Of a stretch of 64,000 nucleotides of DNA, positions 10,521-20,789 are shown piece after piece. Below the pieces are notes generated by a model. That model was not told the DNA's origin. It worked only from the letters and a program-made list of their open reading frames with translations, and did no database searches. Each line of letters starts with the position of its first letter. Positions within the stretch are counted from its first letter, which is position 1. The position numbers were made by a program, and so were the translations under genes. This stretch comes from Coix lacryma-jobi var. lacryma-jobi (lineage: Eukaryota > Streptophyta > Magnoliopsida > Poales > Poaceae), in contig CM019823.1 of the NCBI GenBank assembly GCA_009763385.1, positions 95,677,104-95,741,103 of the forward strand, given 5' to 3'.

Positions 10521-11292
10521 CCGACGCAGTGCAGTTCTTCCACGAAATCCACTCGATCTCCTCTGAATCAAAAGCACTAAGGCTTAGACTTGGTATGAGG
10601 AGTTCCAAGGAAGTTAGTGAGCTATCCCACGGGAATCACGGCTCGAACCTAACTCCAAATCGAGGAAATGGAAGAAATCGGGGCAATGGAGCAAAAACCG
10701 ATCCAACACGAAAATCGTTCGATCTCCTAGACCGTGAGGTTAGAGGAGAATTCCTTCGGTGGAAGGAAGTGCCTCACGACCTAGGACAACTTGGTTCAAG
10801 CGGATTTGCAAAAGATGAACCGAGCAAAGAGATCGAGCGATGGGAAAAATGTGGAGAAAAAGGATTCCGCGAAGAACACGAACAAATCGCAAATCACAAC
10901 CACGAATTGCAACCGTGTGGCTACCACACGCTACAACAGTGAGGATACGGCCTCACTTCCTTGAAATCAATAGTACATAGAGGCAAGTCTCTCTGCGGAT
11001 CTCAGCTAGCTACAGCAGGGGATTGGGAGAGCAGGAAACCCTAAGTGCGAAAGAGCAAAATGACTGAGATACATTGGAGGAGGGTGTCTCCCGACTACTT
11101 ATCCTACTACAAGCCTAAGTCTATTTCCTACTCTACCCCTCTCTATTCTAATTACAGAGCGAACCAGCTAAACCCTAGGGTTATTCTGGACCAACTCGGT
11201 GGTAGGTGTATCCGACGGCCACGCCCGCTCGATTCGAAGCGTTGCCTCGACGCAACCTCCAGATCGCCGCCACGTGCCGCCCTCGCTCTGCA

Positions 11293-11563
11293 CCCCCGGT
11301 TTTGTGGCCCAAACCGGGAAACCAGCCTTTTCCAGCCAACCCCCGGTTTTGAGGCCAAAATCGGGAAACCAGCCCACCAGCATCTGAGTTTTGAGGCCAA
11401 ACTCAGCAAACCCTCAGTGCCCAGGTTTTGAGGCCCAAACCTGGAAACCATCCTCAGCCCGAGTTTTTGTGGCCAAACTCGGAAACCGTCAGCCCGAGTT
11501 TTGTGGCCAAACTCGGAAACCATCCACGCCCAGGTTTTGAGGCCCAAACCTGGAAACCGTCCA
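11293..11563 (-). repeat. Hairpin array in LTR A
   Basis: This array of seven units is the copy of the one at 452-722. One unit here has a damaged right arm (CCGGTTT facing AAATCGG). Confidence 0.8.
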
Positions 11564-11942
11564 TTCGATGGTTTTTCCCTGGCTCTACCATCAAACCGAA
11601 GCTATAGATGGGATGCACCTCCCGTGCACCCCGTCCACCGACACGTGTCCCCGAGTCCACGACTCAGGCAACACATGACCGCACTTCTTCACTTGTCGTC
11701 GTCACAGGCTGCCAGCCACCACAGCTGATCCTCGGGCCTCTGGTCCCTCAGTCCAAGCCTCACGTCCGCCCTTCACCGCTCCCGGTCCATCGGCACGGCA
11801 CGTCTCTACTTGACCTTCACCTCGCCTTCGATCACTGCATCCGTGCTCGACACCTGCACAACACAAGTCAAAGAACATGCGCAGCATCCCAGTTGACAAT
11901 CACTCATCACTCAGAGACCCGACATACACCCATGTATCCGCA

Positions 11943-12181
11943 TAGTGACCTGAAGTGAACAACCTTTGTATCTACCTTACCTATCTAGTTTCATAACCAT
12001 AGAGATCCTCTCAACCAAATCTATCTTATACCTTTGTGTCATCATAGGACGAGCTTAGTTCTTTGTTAAGACCACTTCACGTTCCCTGTGGAAAATACGA
12101 TACCTGGAATACTCCTAGTGAAGGCTACCTTGACAACCGTACGCTTGCGGTTTACCCGTTTGCCACTTTAGGTGTCAACAA
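11943..12181. other. Flank between LTR A and element B fragment
   Basis: This stretch has no copia similarity. The first five bases, tagtg, are the presumed target site of A. The final part, aggtgtcaacaag, may be the end of an unrelated LTR. No gene is seen. Confidence 0.45.
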
Positions 12182-13084
12182 GTTGCCAAGTTTGCAGACA
12201 CTATGAGCAGGGAGTTTGAGATGAGCATGATGGGCGAGTTGACGTTTTTCCTCGGGTTGCAAATCAAACAATCTCGAGAGGGAACGTTCGTGCACCAGGG
12301 CAAGTACACTAAGGACATTTTGAAGAAGTTCGACTTGGGTGAGGCCAAGCCTCCTCCAACACCCATGCCGACCACGGCGGCCCTGGATGCGGATGTGGAT
12401 GGAGAAGCTGTGGACTAGAAGGAGTACCAGAGTATGATTGGGTCGCTGCTGTACCTGACGGCGACACGCCCGGACATCCAGTTCGCGGTGTGTCTGTGCG
12501 CGCGATTTCAGTCGTCGCCGCGCGCCTCTCACCGTCAGGCGGTCAAGCGCATTATGAGGTACTTATGCTTCACTCTAGAGTTTGGGATTTGGTATTCTGC
12601 TTCCTCCACCCTCTCCCTTTGCGGTTACTCTAATGCTGATTTTGTTGGTTGCCATATTGATCGCAAGTCCACTTCTGGGACTTGTCAATTTATTGGTTCT
12701 TCTCTTGTATCGTGGTCTTCTCGCAAACAGTCTAGTGTCGCCCAGTCTACCATGGAGGCTGAGTATGTTGCTGCGGCTAGCTACTGTTCCCAATTGCTTT
12801 GGATGATGGCCACTTTGCGTGATTTTGGTCTGAGCTTTTCTCGCGTTCCTTTGCTTTGTGACAGCACGAGTGCTATTAGCGTTGCTAAGAACCCCGTGCT
12901 GCACTCTAAGACCAAACACATTGATGTGCGCTTTCATTTTCTGCGAGACCACTATGAGAAGGGTGATATCGACCTTCGCCATGTCGATACTCATCATCAG
13001 TTGGCTGATATTTTCACCAAGCCTTTGGACCAATCAACTTTTGCTAGGTTGAGAGGTGAGCTTGGTGTGTGTTTCCCCTTTTAG
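12182..13084 (+). pseudogene. Copia pol fragment of B: C-terminal RT and RNase H
   Basis: This has the same content as 1341-2243. A TAG at 12416-12418 (CAG in the left copy) splits the frame after GEAVD. Downstream, the RT connection GSLLYLTATRPD and the RNase H motifs NADF, EAEY, CDSTSA and DIFTKPLD follow to the family terminus GVCFPF. The RT catalytic site, integrase and protease are absent because the fragment begins at gttgccaag. It is a relic without function of its own. Confidence 0.9.
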
Positions 13085-14657
13085 ATGGGGGAAACATTTT
13101 GACTCTTGTATTATAAACTGACTTTTTGTTTTTCAATTGGTTTCATCATGCATCTTTGCATTTTATCTTGCATACTTCCATTCAGAGCTTTATGTATATA
13201 ATCCTTAGAATGTGACTATGCTCTGCTTAGTGTATACTCCGATGCTTTATGATGATGCTTGTAGCTTATGCTTTTTCTGATCACTGATACATGTTGTGAG
13301 TTGAGCTATTTTATGAACGGTGAACTTGTTTAATAAACCTAAAATCTGAAAATGTTCACCATTGAGATATGCAACTAGCATGTGTAGAATGTGTTGAAAT
13401 CACTTATGCTTTTCATATATGCTAGGTTGCTATGTCTCTAGTTCTGAGTCATTCACTTGCTTGGTATGTTCATATTCTATTTTAATTTTGAACCAAGTCA
13501 AGTGAATTGGAAAGATTGAGATGGGATTGCTTGTCAGCACATCACAGTTTTGAGACTGTTTCTCATTGCACTTTGAGTTAAACTTGAGCTGTGTAGTGTA
13601 TGACCAAAACTATTGCTTTAAGCTTCTGATTGCTTCTACATAGGCTTCACACAGTTCAAAAGTTAGGCAATGACAAGCTTTCAACCTCTCGCAATCACAT
13701 GCTAAAATTTGAACTTGTGTAATCTAACCGCTACAACTCCGATAAAATTTGGATACACAAGTCTATGTTTCATTCTATAGCATGATGGTTGAACTGTGCT
13801 AGGGGTAGTTCACCTTGTATACATGTTTAGCACTTGTTTGACTTCCTGTCTATACATGTTTGGTGCTATTTTGATGGTGAATACCTTTTTGGCTAAAAAC
13901 TGCTCACGTTGCACACATGTTCATATTTCGTATTTGGTGATCAGTTTGAGCCTTTGCTAGCATTATGTGCATATTGTTGAGTCATCGAATCAGCATTTTG
14001 TCGAGCATCTTCATATTCTATCGACTATATTCCTGAAGCTGCTAACTTGCATTTTGACTCATATGCATTTGGAGGGGAGTTTCTTGATAGTGCATTTTCA
14101 ACTAAGGGGGAGAAAATATTGACAAATCATATGTGCTCTTTGTGTTCAACTTCTTGGTCATGTGCACTATTTGAGGGGGAGTTTTCGAGCTGGTAACAGT
14201 TGTTTCGGAGCATTTTTGGTAGCTAGTTGTGTTGAGCCTTTGCCTCTTTCTTGAGGAACTAGCACCTTTGCTGTTACGCTCTTCAGTTGGTATCAAGCTT
14301 TCTTCGTTTGGTATCGGGCTTCCTCGCTAGCGGTGTTGAGCCCGTTCTGCCTCTTCTTGAGGGCTAGCTCTGTTTTGCTTGATTTTCAGTAGATTTTCCA
14401 ATTGGTATCGAGCTTTCCCGCTAGTGGTGTTGAGCCTGTCCTACCTCTTCTTGAGGGCTAGCTTTGCTTTGCTTGGTTGTGTCGAGCCGTTGCCCATGTC
14501 TTTGGGAACCAAGTTGTCTTGCTCTTTTCACTTGACCTTCTTTGGCTTTGCTATGCTTTTGGGTCATTTGGTCGAGTTCTCTCTTTTTCTTCCTTCCTTC
14601 CTCTATTCTATTATGATTTGTGTTGGTAGTTGACAATACACTCATCAAGGGGGAGAT
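13085..14657 (+). other. Non-coding region and PPT of element B
   Basis: This region is AT-rich, with no ORF of note. Near its end lie four stem-loop units and then AAGGGGGAGA (14647-14656) directly before the LTR. It is the sense-strand view of the region seen at 2401-4041 in A. Confidence 0.75.
14222..14513 (+). repeat. Four covarying stem-loop units (B)
   Basis: Units are 14222-14263 (GCTAGT/ACTAGC), 14326-14368 (GCTAGC/GCTAGC), 14420-14462 (GCTAGT/GCTAGC, one mismatch) and 14472-14513 (CTTGGT/ACCAAG). The order is the mirror image of A because B is on the other strand. Confidence 0.8.
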
Positions 14658-16745
14658 TGCGGATACATGGGTGTATGCCGAGTCTCCGAGTGATGAGTGA
14701 TTGTCAACTGGGATAATGCACATGTTCTTTGGCTTGTGTTGTGCAGGTGTCGAGCACGGATACAATGATCAAAGGCAAGGTGAAGGTCAAGTAGAGACGT
14801 GTTGTGCCAATGGACCGAGAGTGGCGAAGGGCGGACGTGAGGCTTGGACTGAGGGACCGGTGGCCCGAGGATCAGCTGTGGTGGCTAACAGCCTGGGACA
14901 GTGACGAGCGAAGACTTGCGGGCACGGTGTTGCCTGGGTCGAGGACCTCGTGGCACGTGTCGGTGGACGGGGTGCACAGGCGGTGCATCCCCTCTACGGC
15001 TCGGTTTGGTGGTTGAGCCACAGAAAAACCACCGAGTGGACGGTTTCCAGGTTTGGGCCGAAAAACCTGGGTGCTAATGGTTTCCGAGTTTGGGCCACAA
15101 AACTCGGGCCGAGGACGGTTTCCAGGTTTGGGCCTCAAAACCTGGGCACTGTGGGTTTCTGAGTTTGGGCCACAAAACTCAGGCGATGGACGACTGGTTT
15201 CCCGGTTTGGGCCTTAAAACCGGGGGTTGGCTGTGAAGGCTGGTTTCCCGGTTTGGGCCTCAAAACCTGGGGCGAAGTCCGGGAAAAGGACGAGCGGAAC
15301 GGTGGCGGCACGTGGTGGCAATCGGTGAAGTTGCGTCGAGGCAACGCTACCAGTTGTGCGGGCGTGGCCGTCGGATCACCAGCATCTTCGAGTTGGTCCA
15401 GAATAACCCTTGGGTTTAGCTGGTTCGCTCTGTAATTAGTGAGGGGTAGAGTAGGAATTATAATTAGGATAAGTAGAGGGAGACACCCTCCTCCCATTCT
15501 ATCTCAGTCATTTGCTCTTTGCCTTCTAGGTTTTCCTGCTCTCCAAATCCCCTGCTGTAGCAACTGAGATCCGCAAATAACCATACCTCTGTGTACTGAA
15601 GATTTTGAGGAAGTGAGACCGTAATCTCACTATTGTAGCGTGTGGTAGCCACACGGTTGCAGATCGATGACTTGATTCACGTTTTGTTCGTGTTCTTCGC
15701 GTTCTTCGTTTCTCCGCGATTTTCCCGTCACTCGATCTCCCTCTCTACTGCGTCTTTGCGAAATCCGTTTGAATCAACTTGTTCTTTATAGTGAGGAGAT
15801 CATTTCCATCGAAGGAATTCATCTAACTCCTCATGAACAAGTAGATCGGGTTGATTTCGTTTTCGTGGCATTTTTTCGTTCATACTCCTTGCCCTTCGAT
15901 TTCCCGGTGATTGAGTTGATTTGAGCGGATGATTTCTTGGCGATAGTCTTCCAACTACCTCGTGATCATCTTCTCCAAGTTTGGGAACAAGGGATTTTGG
16001 TTTGATTCGAATTTGGGAGGATTTGAGTTGAGGGCGACCTAAATCGCCCTCTCTGGTCGACCACGGACAGTCCGCCATCTGACCGGCGGACAGTCCGGGC
16101 GTCGGGGATCAGCCGGAGCAGTGGCTGTGTTCTTCAGCCGATTTGCTTTTGAGTGACCGGCGGACAGTCCGTCGTTGGAGTTCACGGACAGTCCGGGAAC
16201 GTCCAGGGGACTTGCAGCAACTGTGCTGTTTTGGGGATTTTGCCGGCGGACAGTCCACTATCCCCCCCGCGGATTGTCCGCGGTTGAGCCAGACAGTCCG
16301 GGACCGTACTGGTGGACAGTTTGGGAGTTGGCTGCTTGTTGAGTTGTAGTGCGTTTGCTCTCCCGACTTCTTCGCATGGTTTCCGGACTTCTCGGTTGGC
16401 TTCTTAGTTCACCTAGGAACCTCACTAAGTATCCTTGCTACTTGTTAGCATCGGTATTTGGGGATTTCCCGACGTAGCCTTCAATCTACGTTTGGGACTC
16501 GGTTTCTAAGGATCGAACTTGTGCCGGTGGTTTTGGCTTTTGGTTTGCTATCGCTTTGTGGTGCCTCACTGTGATCCTAGGGATCATCCACCCTCTTCCA
16601 AGGGTCGTGGGCATCACGCTTTCGATCGAAGCTTTTAGGGGTTGACTTGTGGGACAAAGGCCAAAGTTTCAAGAGAAATTTTTGAGCTCCCATTCACCCC
16701 CGCCCCCTCGTCTGGTCGCCTTGCTATTGCATTCTCGGTCCTTCA
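14658..16745 (+). repeat. 3' LTR of element B (2,088 bp)
   Basis: The LTR begins TGCGGATACATGGG after the PPT and ends CTCGGTCCTTCA. The hairpin array is at about 15045-15270. A cluster of GGACAGTCCG-type motifs lies at about 16060-16320, in place of the GCGTCCGATG motif of A and C. Confidence 0.85.
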
Positions 16746-17191
16746 TGACCGTCCAACCGTCGGTCTAGGTGAGAGTTGTTATACCAAGTATGTGCGAGCT
16801 CCACGCAAACATATACGAGGGTATCAATTGTTTGGGTATGTTTTCTGGATTGGTGCATGGTGTTTAGTGTTGGCTTCTATGTATTTTGTGCATATGAGCC
16901 AATCCTCCGTTATTTTTATCATTGGGATGTTGCTTTGGGCTGAAATGCATCTTCTGCAGGTACACTAACTACGTGATCGAATAGAACGAGTAGATAACGA
17001 ATGAGAGATCGTTCTTGCCACCGACTAGAACGTTAGGACTTACGAGTCATTATTAGTGAGTGAGAATGTAAGTCCGATCATGCGTCATGTTTATATTCTT
17101 GCATTGCATTACCTCCCCTTAATTAAAAGTTGTCCCTTTTCTTATAAAATTTGTCAACTTAATATGTGTCTCACGAGAGTTCGAAACCCTT
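16746..17191 (+). other. Leader of gypsy G, left of the C insertion
   Basis: This is a stretch of 446 bp without an ORF, starting where LTR B ends. It continues, after removal of C and one target copy, directly into the ORF0 start. It holds a good 5' splice site at 17068. The own LTR of G and its PBS were not recognised. Confidence 0.6.
17068..17073 (+). promoter_or_regulatory. Candidate 5' splice site in the G leader
   Basis: GAGAAT precedes GTAAGT, a near-consensus plant donor. The best acceptor is tttctacag at 28722-28730, immediately before the ORF0 ATG. Without element C the intron would be about 136 bp. Confidence 0.45.
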
Positions 17192-19124
17192 TGAAGGACC
17201 GAGAAGCTAACCGAAAGCGACCAGAGGGGGGGGGTGAATGGGAGCTTCAAAATTTCCTTACGGAAACTAGATGCCACTGTCCCAAAATCGACCCCAAGAG
17301 CGAACCCTAGAGCTTGCTAATGTCCACGACCCTATATGTAGGGTGGATGCTTCCTAGAAGCACAGCGAGACACTAGACAACTCTAGAAAGCCAACGCAAA
17401 AGACGGAAATCAATTCCGACAACGAACGAGCGAACCGCGGACGAAACCGTGCGAAACCAGTCGCATCGGACGCTGGCCTGCGTCCGATGCCAGACCACCG
17501 GAAGCGTCCGATGCAGACTGGGCGGTTCTGGAACCTTACTGTTCCACCATCGGACGCTGTGAACAGTAATCACCCAGCGTCCGATGCAAAGGCTCCGGCG
17601 CGTCCGATGGACAACGGACGCGTCCGATGCCTAGCGTCCGATGGAAACTAAAACGCCGAAAACGTGACACGCGTCACCGGAGCGTCCGATGCTAGGGACC
17701 CTAGCGTCCGATGCTCCCGTGATAGCGTCCGATGCTCCCGAAAACAGCGCAGTTCTTTGATGATTCAACCCGATCTCCTCTAAATCAAAAGCTCTAGGCC
17801 TAGGATTCGATCTGAGGGGTCACAAGGATGTTAGTGAGCTATCTCTAAGAGATCATGGCTCGAACCTAACTCCAAATCGGTGAATCAAGAAATTTCGGGG
17901 CATGGAGGCAAGAACGCAATCCAAAACGAAAATCGATCGATCTCCTAGACCGTGAGGTTAGAGTTTAATTCCTTCGGTGGAAAGGAGAGCCTCACGATCT
18001 AGAACAACTTGGTTCAAACGGTTTTGCAAAAGATGAACCGAGCAAAGAGATCAAGCGACGGGAAAATCGTGGAGAAAAAGGATTCCGCGAAGAACACAAA
18101 GGAAACGCAAATCACAGCCACGAACTCGAATTAAGGACGCAAATCAAGCCATCGATCTGTGCTCCAAAGTGAGGATACGGCCTCACTTCCTCAAATCAAC
18201 AGTACACAGAGTGGAGTCTCTCTGCGGATCTCAACTAGCTAGAGCAGGGGATGGGAGAGTGGAAACCCTAGGTGCTAGGAAGCAAATGACTGCGCTAACT
18301 GAGATTGAGATAGGGAGGAGGGTGTCTCCCCTAGACTACTTATACTAACCTAGCCTAAGTCTATTTCCTACTCTACCCCTCTCTACTCTAATTACAGAGC
18401 GGACCAGCCTAACCCTAAGGCTATTCTAGTCCACCCGCTGGTGGTAGGTAGATCCGACGGCCACGCCCGCACGGTCTTCCGCGTCGCCTCCACGCAACCT
18501 TCAGATCGCCGCCACGTGCCGCCACCACTCTGCACCCCCGGTTTTGCGGCCCAAACCGGGAAACCAGCCTTTTCCATCAGCCCCCGGTTTTGAGGCCCAA
18601 ACCGGGAAACCAGCCTCCAGCCCGAGTTTTGTGGCCAAACTCGGAAACCGTCCGCGCCCGAGTTTTGAGGCCCAAACTCGGAAACCGGCCCACGCCCAGG
18701 TTTTGAGGCTCAACCTGGAAACCGTCCACCGTTGGTTTTTCCCGGGCTCTACCAACAAACCGGCGTCGTAGAGGGGATGCACCGCCTGTGCACCCCTTCC
18801 ACCGACATGATCGCACTTCTCCGCCTGTCGCTGTCGCAGGCTGCCAGCCACCACAGCTGATCCTCCGACCTCCAGTCCATCAGTCCAAGTCCACGTCCGC
18901 CCTTCACCGTCCGATACATCGGCATGGCACGTCCGCCGCACGGCACGCCCATCCTTCATCGCGCCCGGTCCGTCGGCACGGCACGTCGCAACTTGACCTT
19001 CACCCGCCATCGATCACTGTCTCCGTGCTCGACACCTGCACAACACAAGCCAAAGAACATGCGCATCATCTCCATTGACAATCACTCATCACACAGAGAC
19101 TCGGCATACACCCATGTATCCGCA
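17192..19124 (-). repeat. 3' LTR of element C
   Basis: It starts tgaagg and ends tccgca on the + strand, between the target site ccctt and the PPT. It holds five hairpin units at about 18535-18722 and a GCGTCCGATG cluster at 17460-17735. Confidence 0.97.
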
Positions 19125-19125
19125 A

Positions 19126-19135
19126 TCTCCCCCTT
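19126..19135 (-). other. Polypurine tract of element C
   Basis: AAGGGGGAGA on the minus strand, one base from the LTR. Confidence 0.85.
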
Positions 19136-20789
19136 GATGAGTGCATTGTCAACTCCACAACAAATCATGAATAAGAAGAAGGAGGTAGGAAGGAGTGGGA
19201 AGAGAAAACCCAACCAAATGACCCAGAAGCCTTAACAAAAGCCGAAGAAGGTCAAGTGGATGAAGCAAAAACTTGGTCCCCAAAGACATGGGCAACGGCT
19301 TGACGCAACCAAGCAAAGCAAAGCTAGCCCTCAAGAAGAGGTAGAACAGGCTCAACACCGCTAGCAGATAGCAATTGAAGATCGGAGGACAACAGAAGCA
19401 AAATGCTAGTCCCTCAAGATAGAGGCACAGAGGCTCAACACAACTAGCAAGAAAATCACTCCGAACCAATTGAAAATCAACCCAAACCAAATGGGAAAGC
19501 ACACCAGACGATACCAATTGAAAGCCAAATGAAAAAGCTTATGAAAGCTCATGAGAAGCTAGGAACGTTTGCTAGTCCCTCAAGACAGAGGCAACGGCTC
19601 AACACAACTAGCAAACTCCCCCTCGACAAATGCAAGCAACTAGGACAAAAGATTTTCAGGGCATATGATTTGCGTAAATTTCTCCCCCTAGTTGAAAATG
19701 CACTTATCAAGGCCAAAAGGTATCGGAGAAGCAACTCTCTTCACATAAACTCCCCCTGAACACAAGATCTCCTTCCACAATGCATATGAAGTCAAAATGC
19801 AAGTTAGGAGCTTCAAGTATATAGTCAAAAGAGTGCAAAGATGCTCTAATCAGTATAGCTCCAGCATCTCAATTAAGCACTCAAATAGCAAAGGCTCAAA
19901 CTGATCACTTATACGAAATATGAAGCATATGAGCATGTGAGCAGTTTTAAGCCAAAAGGATAGTCACCATCAAAATAGCACTAGACATGTATAGAAGGAA
20001 TCCAAACAAGTGCTAAGCATATATACAAGGTGAACTACCCCTAGCAAAGTTCAATCATCATGCATAGGAATGAAGCATATACTTGTGATTTCAAATTCAT
20101 ATCGGAGTTGCAGCGGTAAAAGAATTCACAAGTTCATTTTTAGCATGTGATTGCGAGAGGTTGAAAGCTTGTCATCGCCTAACTTTTCAACCGTGCGAAG
20201 CCTATGCCGAAGCAATCAGAAGCTTAAAGCAACGGTTTCGGTCATACACTACATGGCTCAAGTTTAACTCAAAGTGCAATGAGAAACAGTCTCAATACCA
20301 TGAGGTGTTGACAAGCAATCCCATCTTGATCTTTTCAATTCAACAATACTTGGTCCAGATTTTAAGCAAGTTATGAACAACCAAGCAAGTGAATGACTCA
20401 GAACTAGAGACATAGCAACCTAGCATATATGAAAAGCAGGAATGGACTCAACACACCCTACACATGCTAGTTGCATATCTCAATGGTGAACATTTTCAGA
20501 TTTATATACATTAGGCATAATTCACCATTCCAAAAAATAGCTCGCTCATAACATGTAACAGTGATCAGAAAGAGCATAAGCTACAAGCATCATCATAAGT
20601 ATCGGAGCAATACTAACAAGAGCATAATTACATTCTAGTGAATATAGACATGAAGCTCAGAATGTAAATGCGTATGCCCGACACAAAACTGAACGAAAGA
20701 AGATACCAAAAGGAGAGACTCAAGAAACTCAAAGAAAAGAGCCTCAAAATAAAAGAGTCAGTCTGTACATCTCAAAATGCTTCCCCCAT
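19136..20789 (-). other. Non-coding region between RNase H and 3' LTR of element C
   Basis: No ORF of note is found even in this otherwise intact element, so an envelope-like gene is not part of the family as seen here. It holds four stem-loop units (19272-19612) and extra PPT-like tracts near 19616, 19681 and 19750. Confidence 0.8.
19272..19612 (-). repeat. Four covarying stem-loop units (C)
   Basis: Units are 19272-19313 (CTTGGT/ACCAAG), 19323-19365 (GCTAGC/GCTAGC), 19405-19448 and 19571-19612 (both GCTAGT/ACTAGC). All four outer stems are perfect in this intact element. Confidence 0.85.

Larger units (their letters stand above)
2363..11942 (-). mobile_element. Copia (SIRE/Maximus-type) element A, 3' LTR cut to 27 bp
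   Basis: Order on the minus strand: 5' LTR 9978-11942, PBS, gag 9914-7242, pol 7227-4042, a non-coding region, PPT at 2391-2400, then only 27 bp of the 3' LTR (2363-2389), which ends at the tandem-duplication breakpoint. gag is open but pol has at least three stops, so the element is not autonomous. The 5' LTR is followed on the right by tagtg, the expected 5-bp target site. Its partner lies off the window. Confidence 0.9.
9978..11942 (-). repeat. 5' LTR of element A (1,965 bp)
   Basis: The LTR begins TGCGG and ends CCTTCA in the element's sense, and it adjoins the PBS. It contains the paired-arm array (11293-11563) and a cluster of GCGTCCGATG / CATCGGACGC motifs in both orientations (about 10240-10520). 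The bases 10842-11942 recur at 1-1101. Confidence 0.92.
10842..13203. repeat. Right copy of the tandem duplication
   Basis: This is the counterpart of 1-2362. It holds most of the 5' LTR of A, 239 bp of flank, the B pol fragment and 119 bp of following sequence. It continues without a break into the rest of B, so it is the ancestral arrangement and the left copy is the one with the abnormal join. Confidence 0.85.
12182..16745 (+). mobile_element. 5'-truncated copia element B
   Basis: The element is in the plus orientation: a pol fragment (12182-13084), the post-RNase H region with four stem-loop units, a PPT at 14647-14656, and a complete 3' LTR (14658-16745). Everything upstream of the RT thumb is missing. 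It lies head to head with element A of the same broad family. Confidence 0.85.

Noticed and set aside
18501..19010. ORFs of 60-170 aa inside the LTRs (also at 28090-28599, 311-835, 32596-33132)
   Set aside because: They are readings through the hairpin and GC-rich repeats, occur in several frames at once, and show no family motif.
19136..20789. Possible envelope-like ORF between RNase H and 3' LTR, as in some SIRE elements
   Set aside because: Even the intact element C has no long frame here, and no transmembrane segment pattern is seen.
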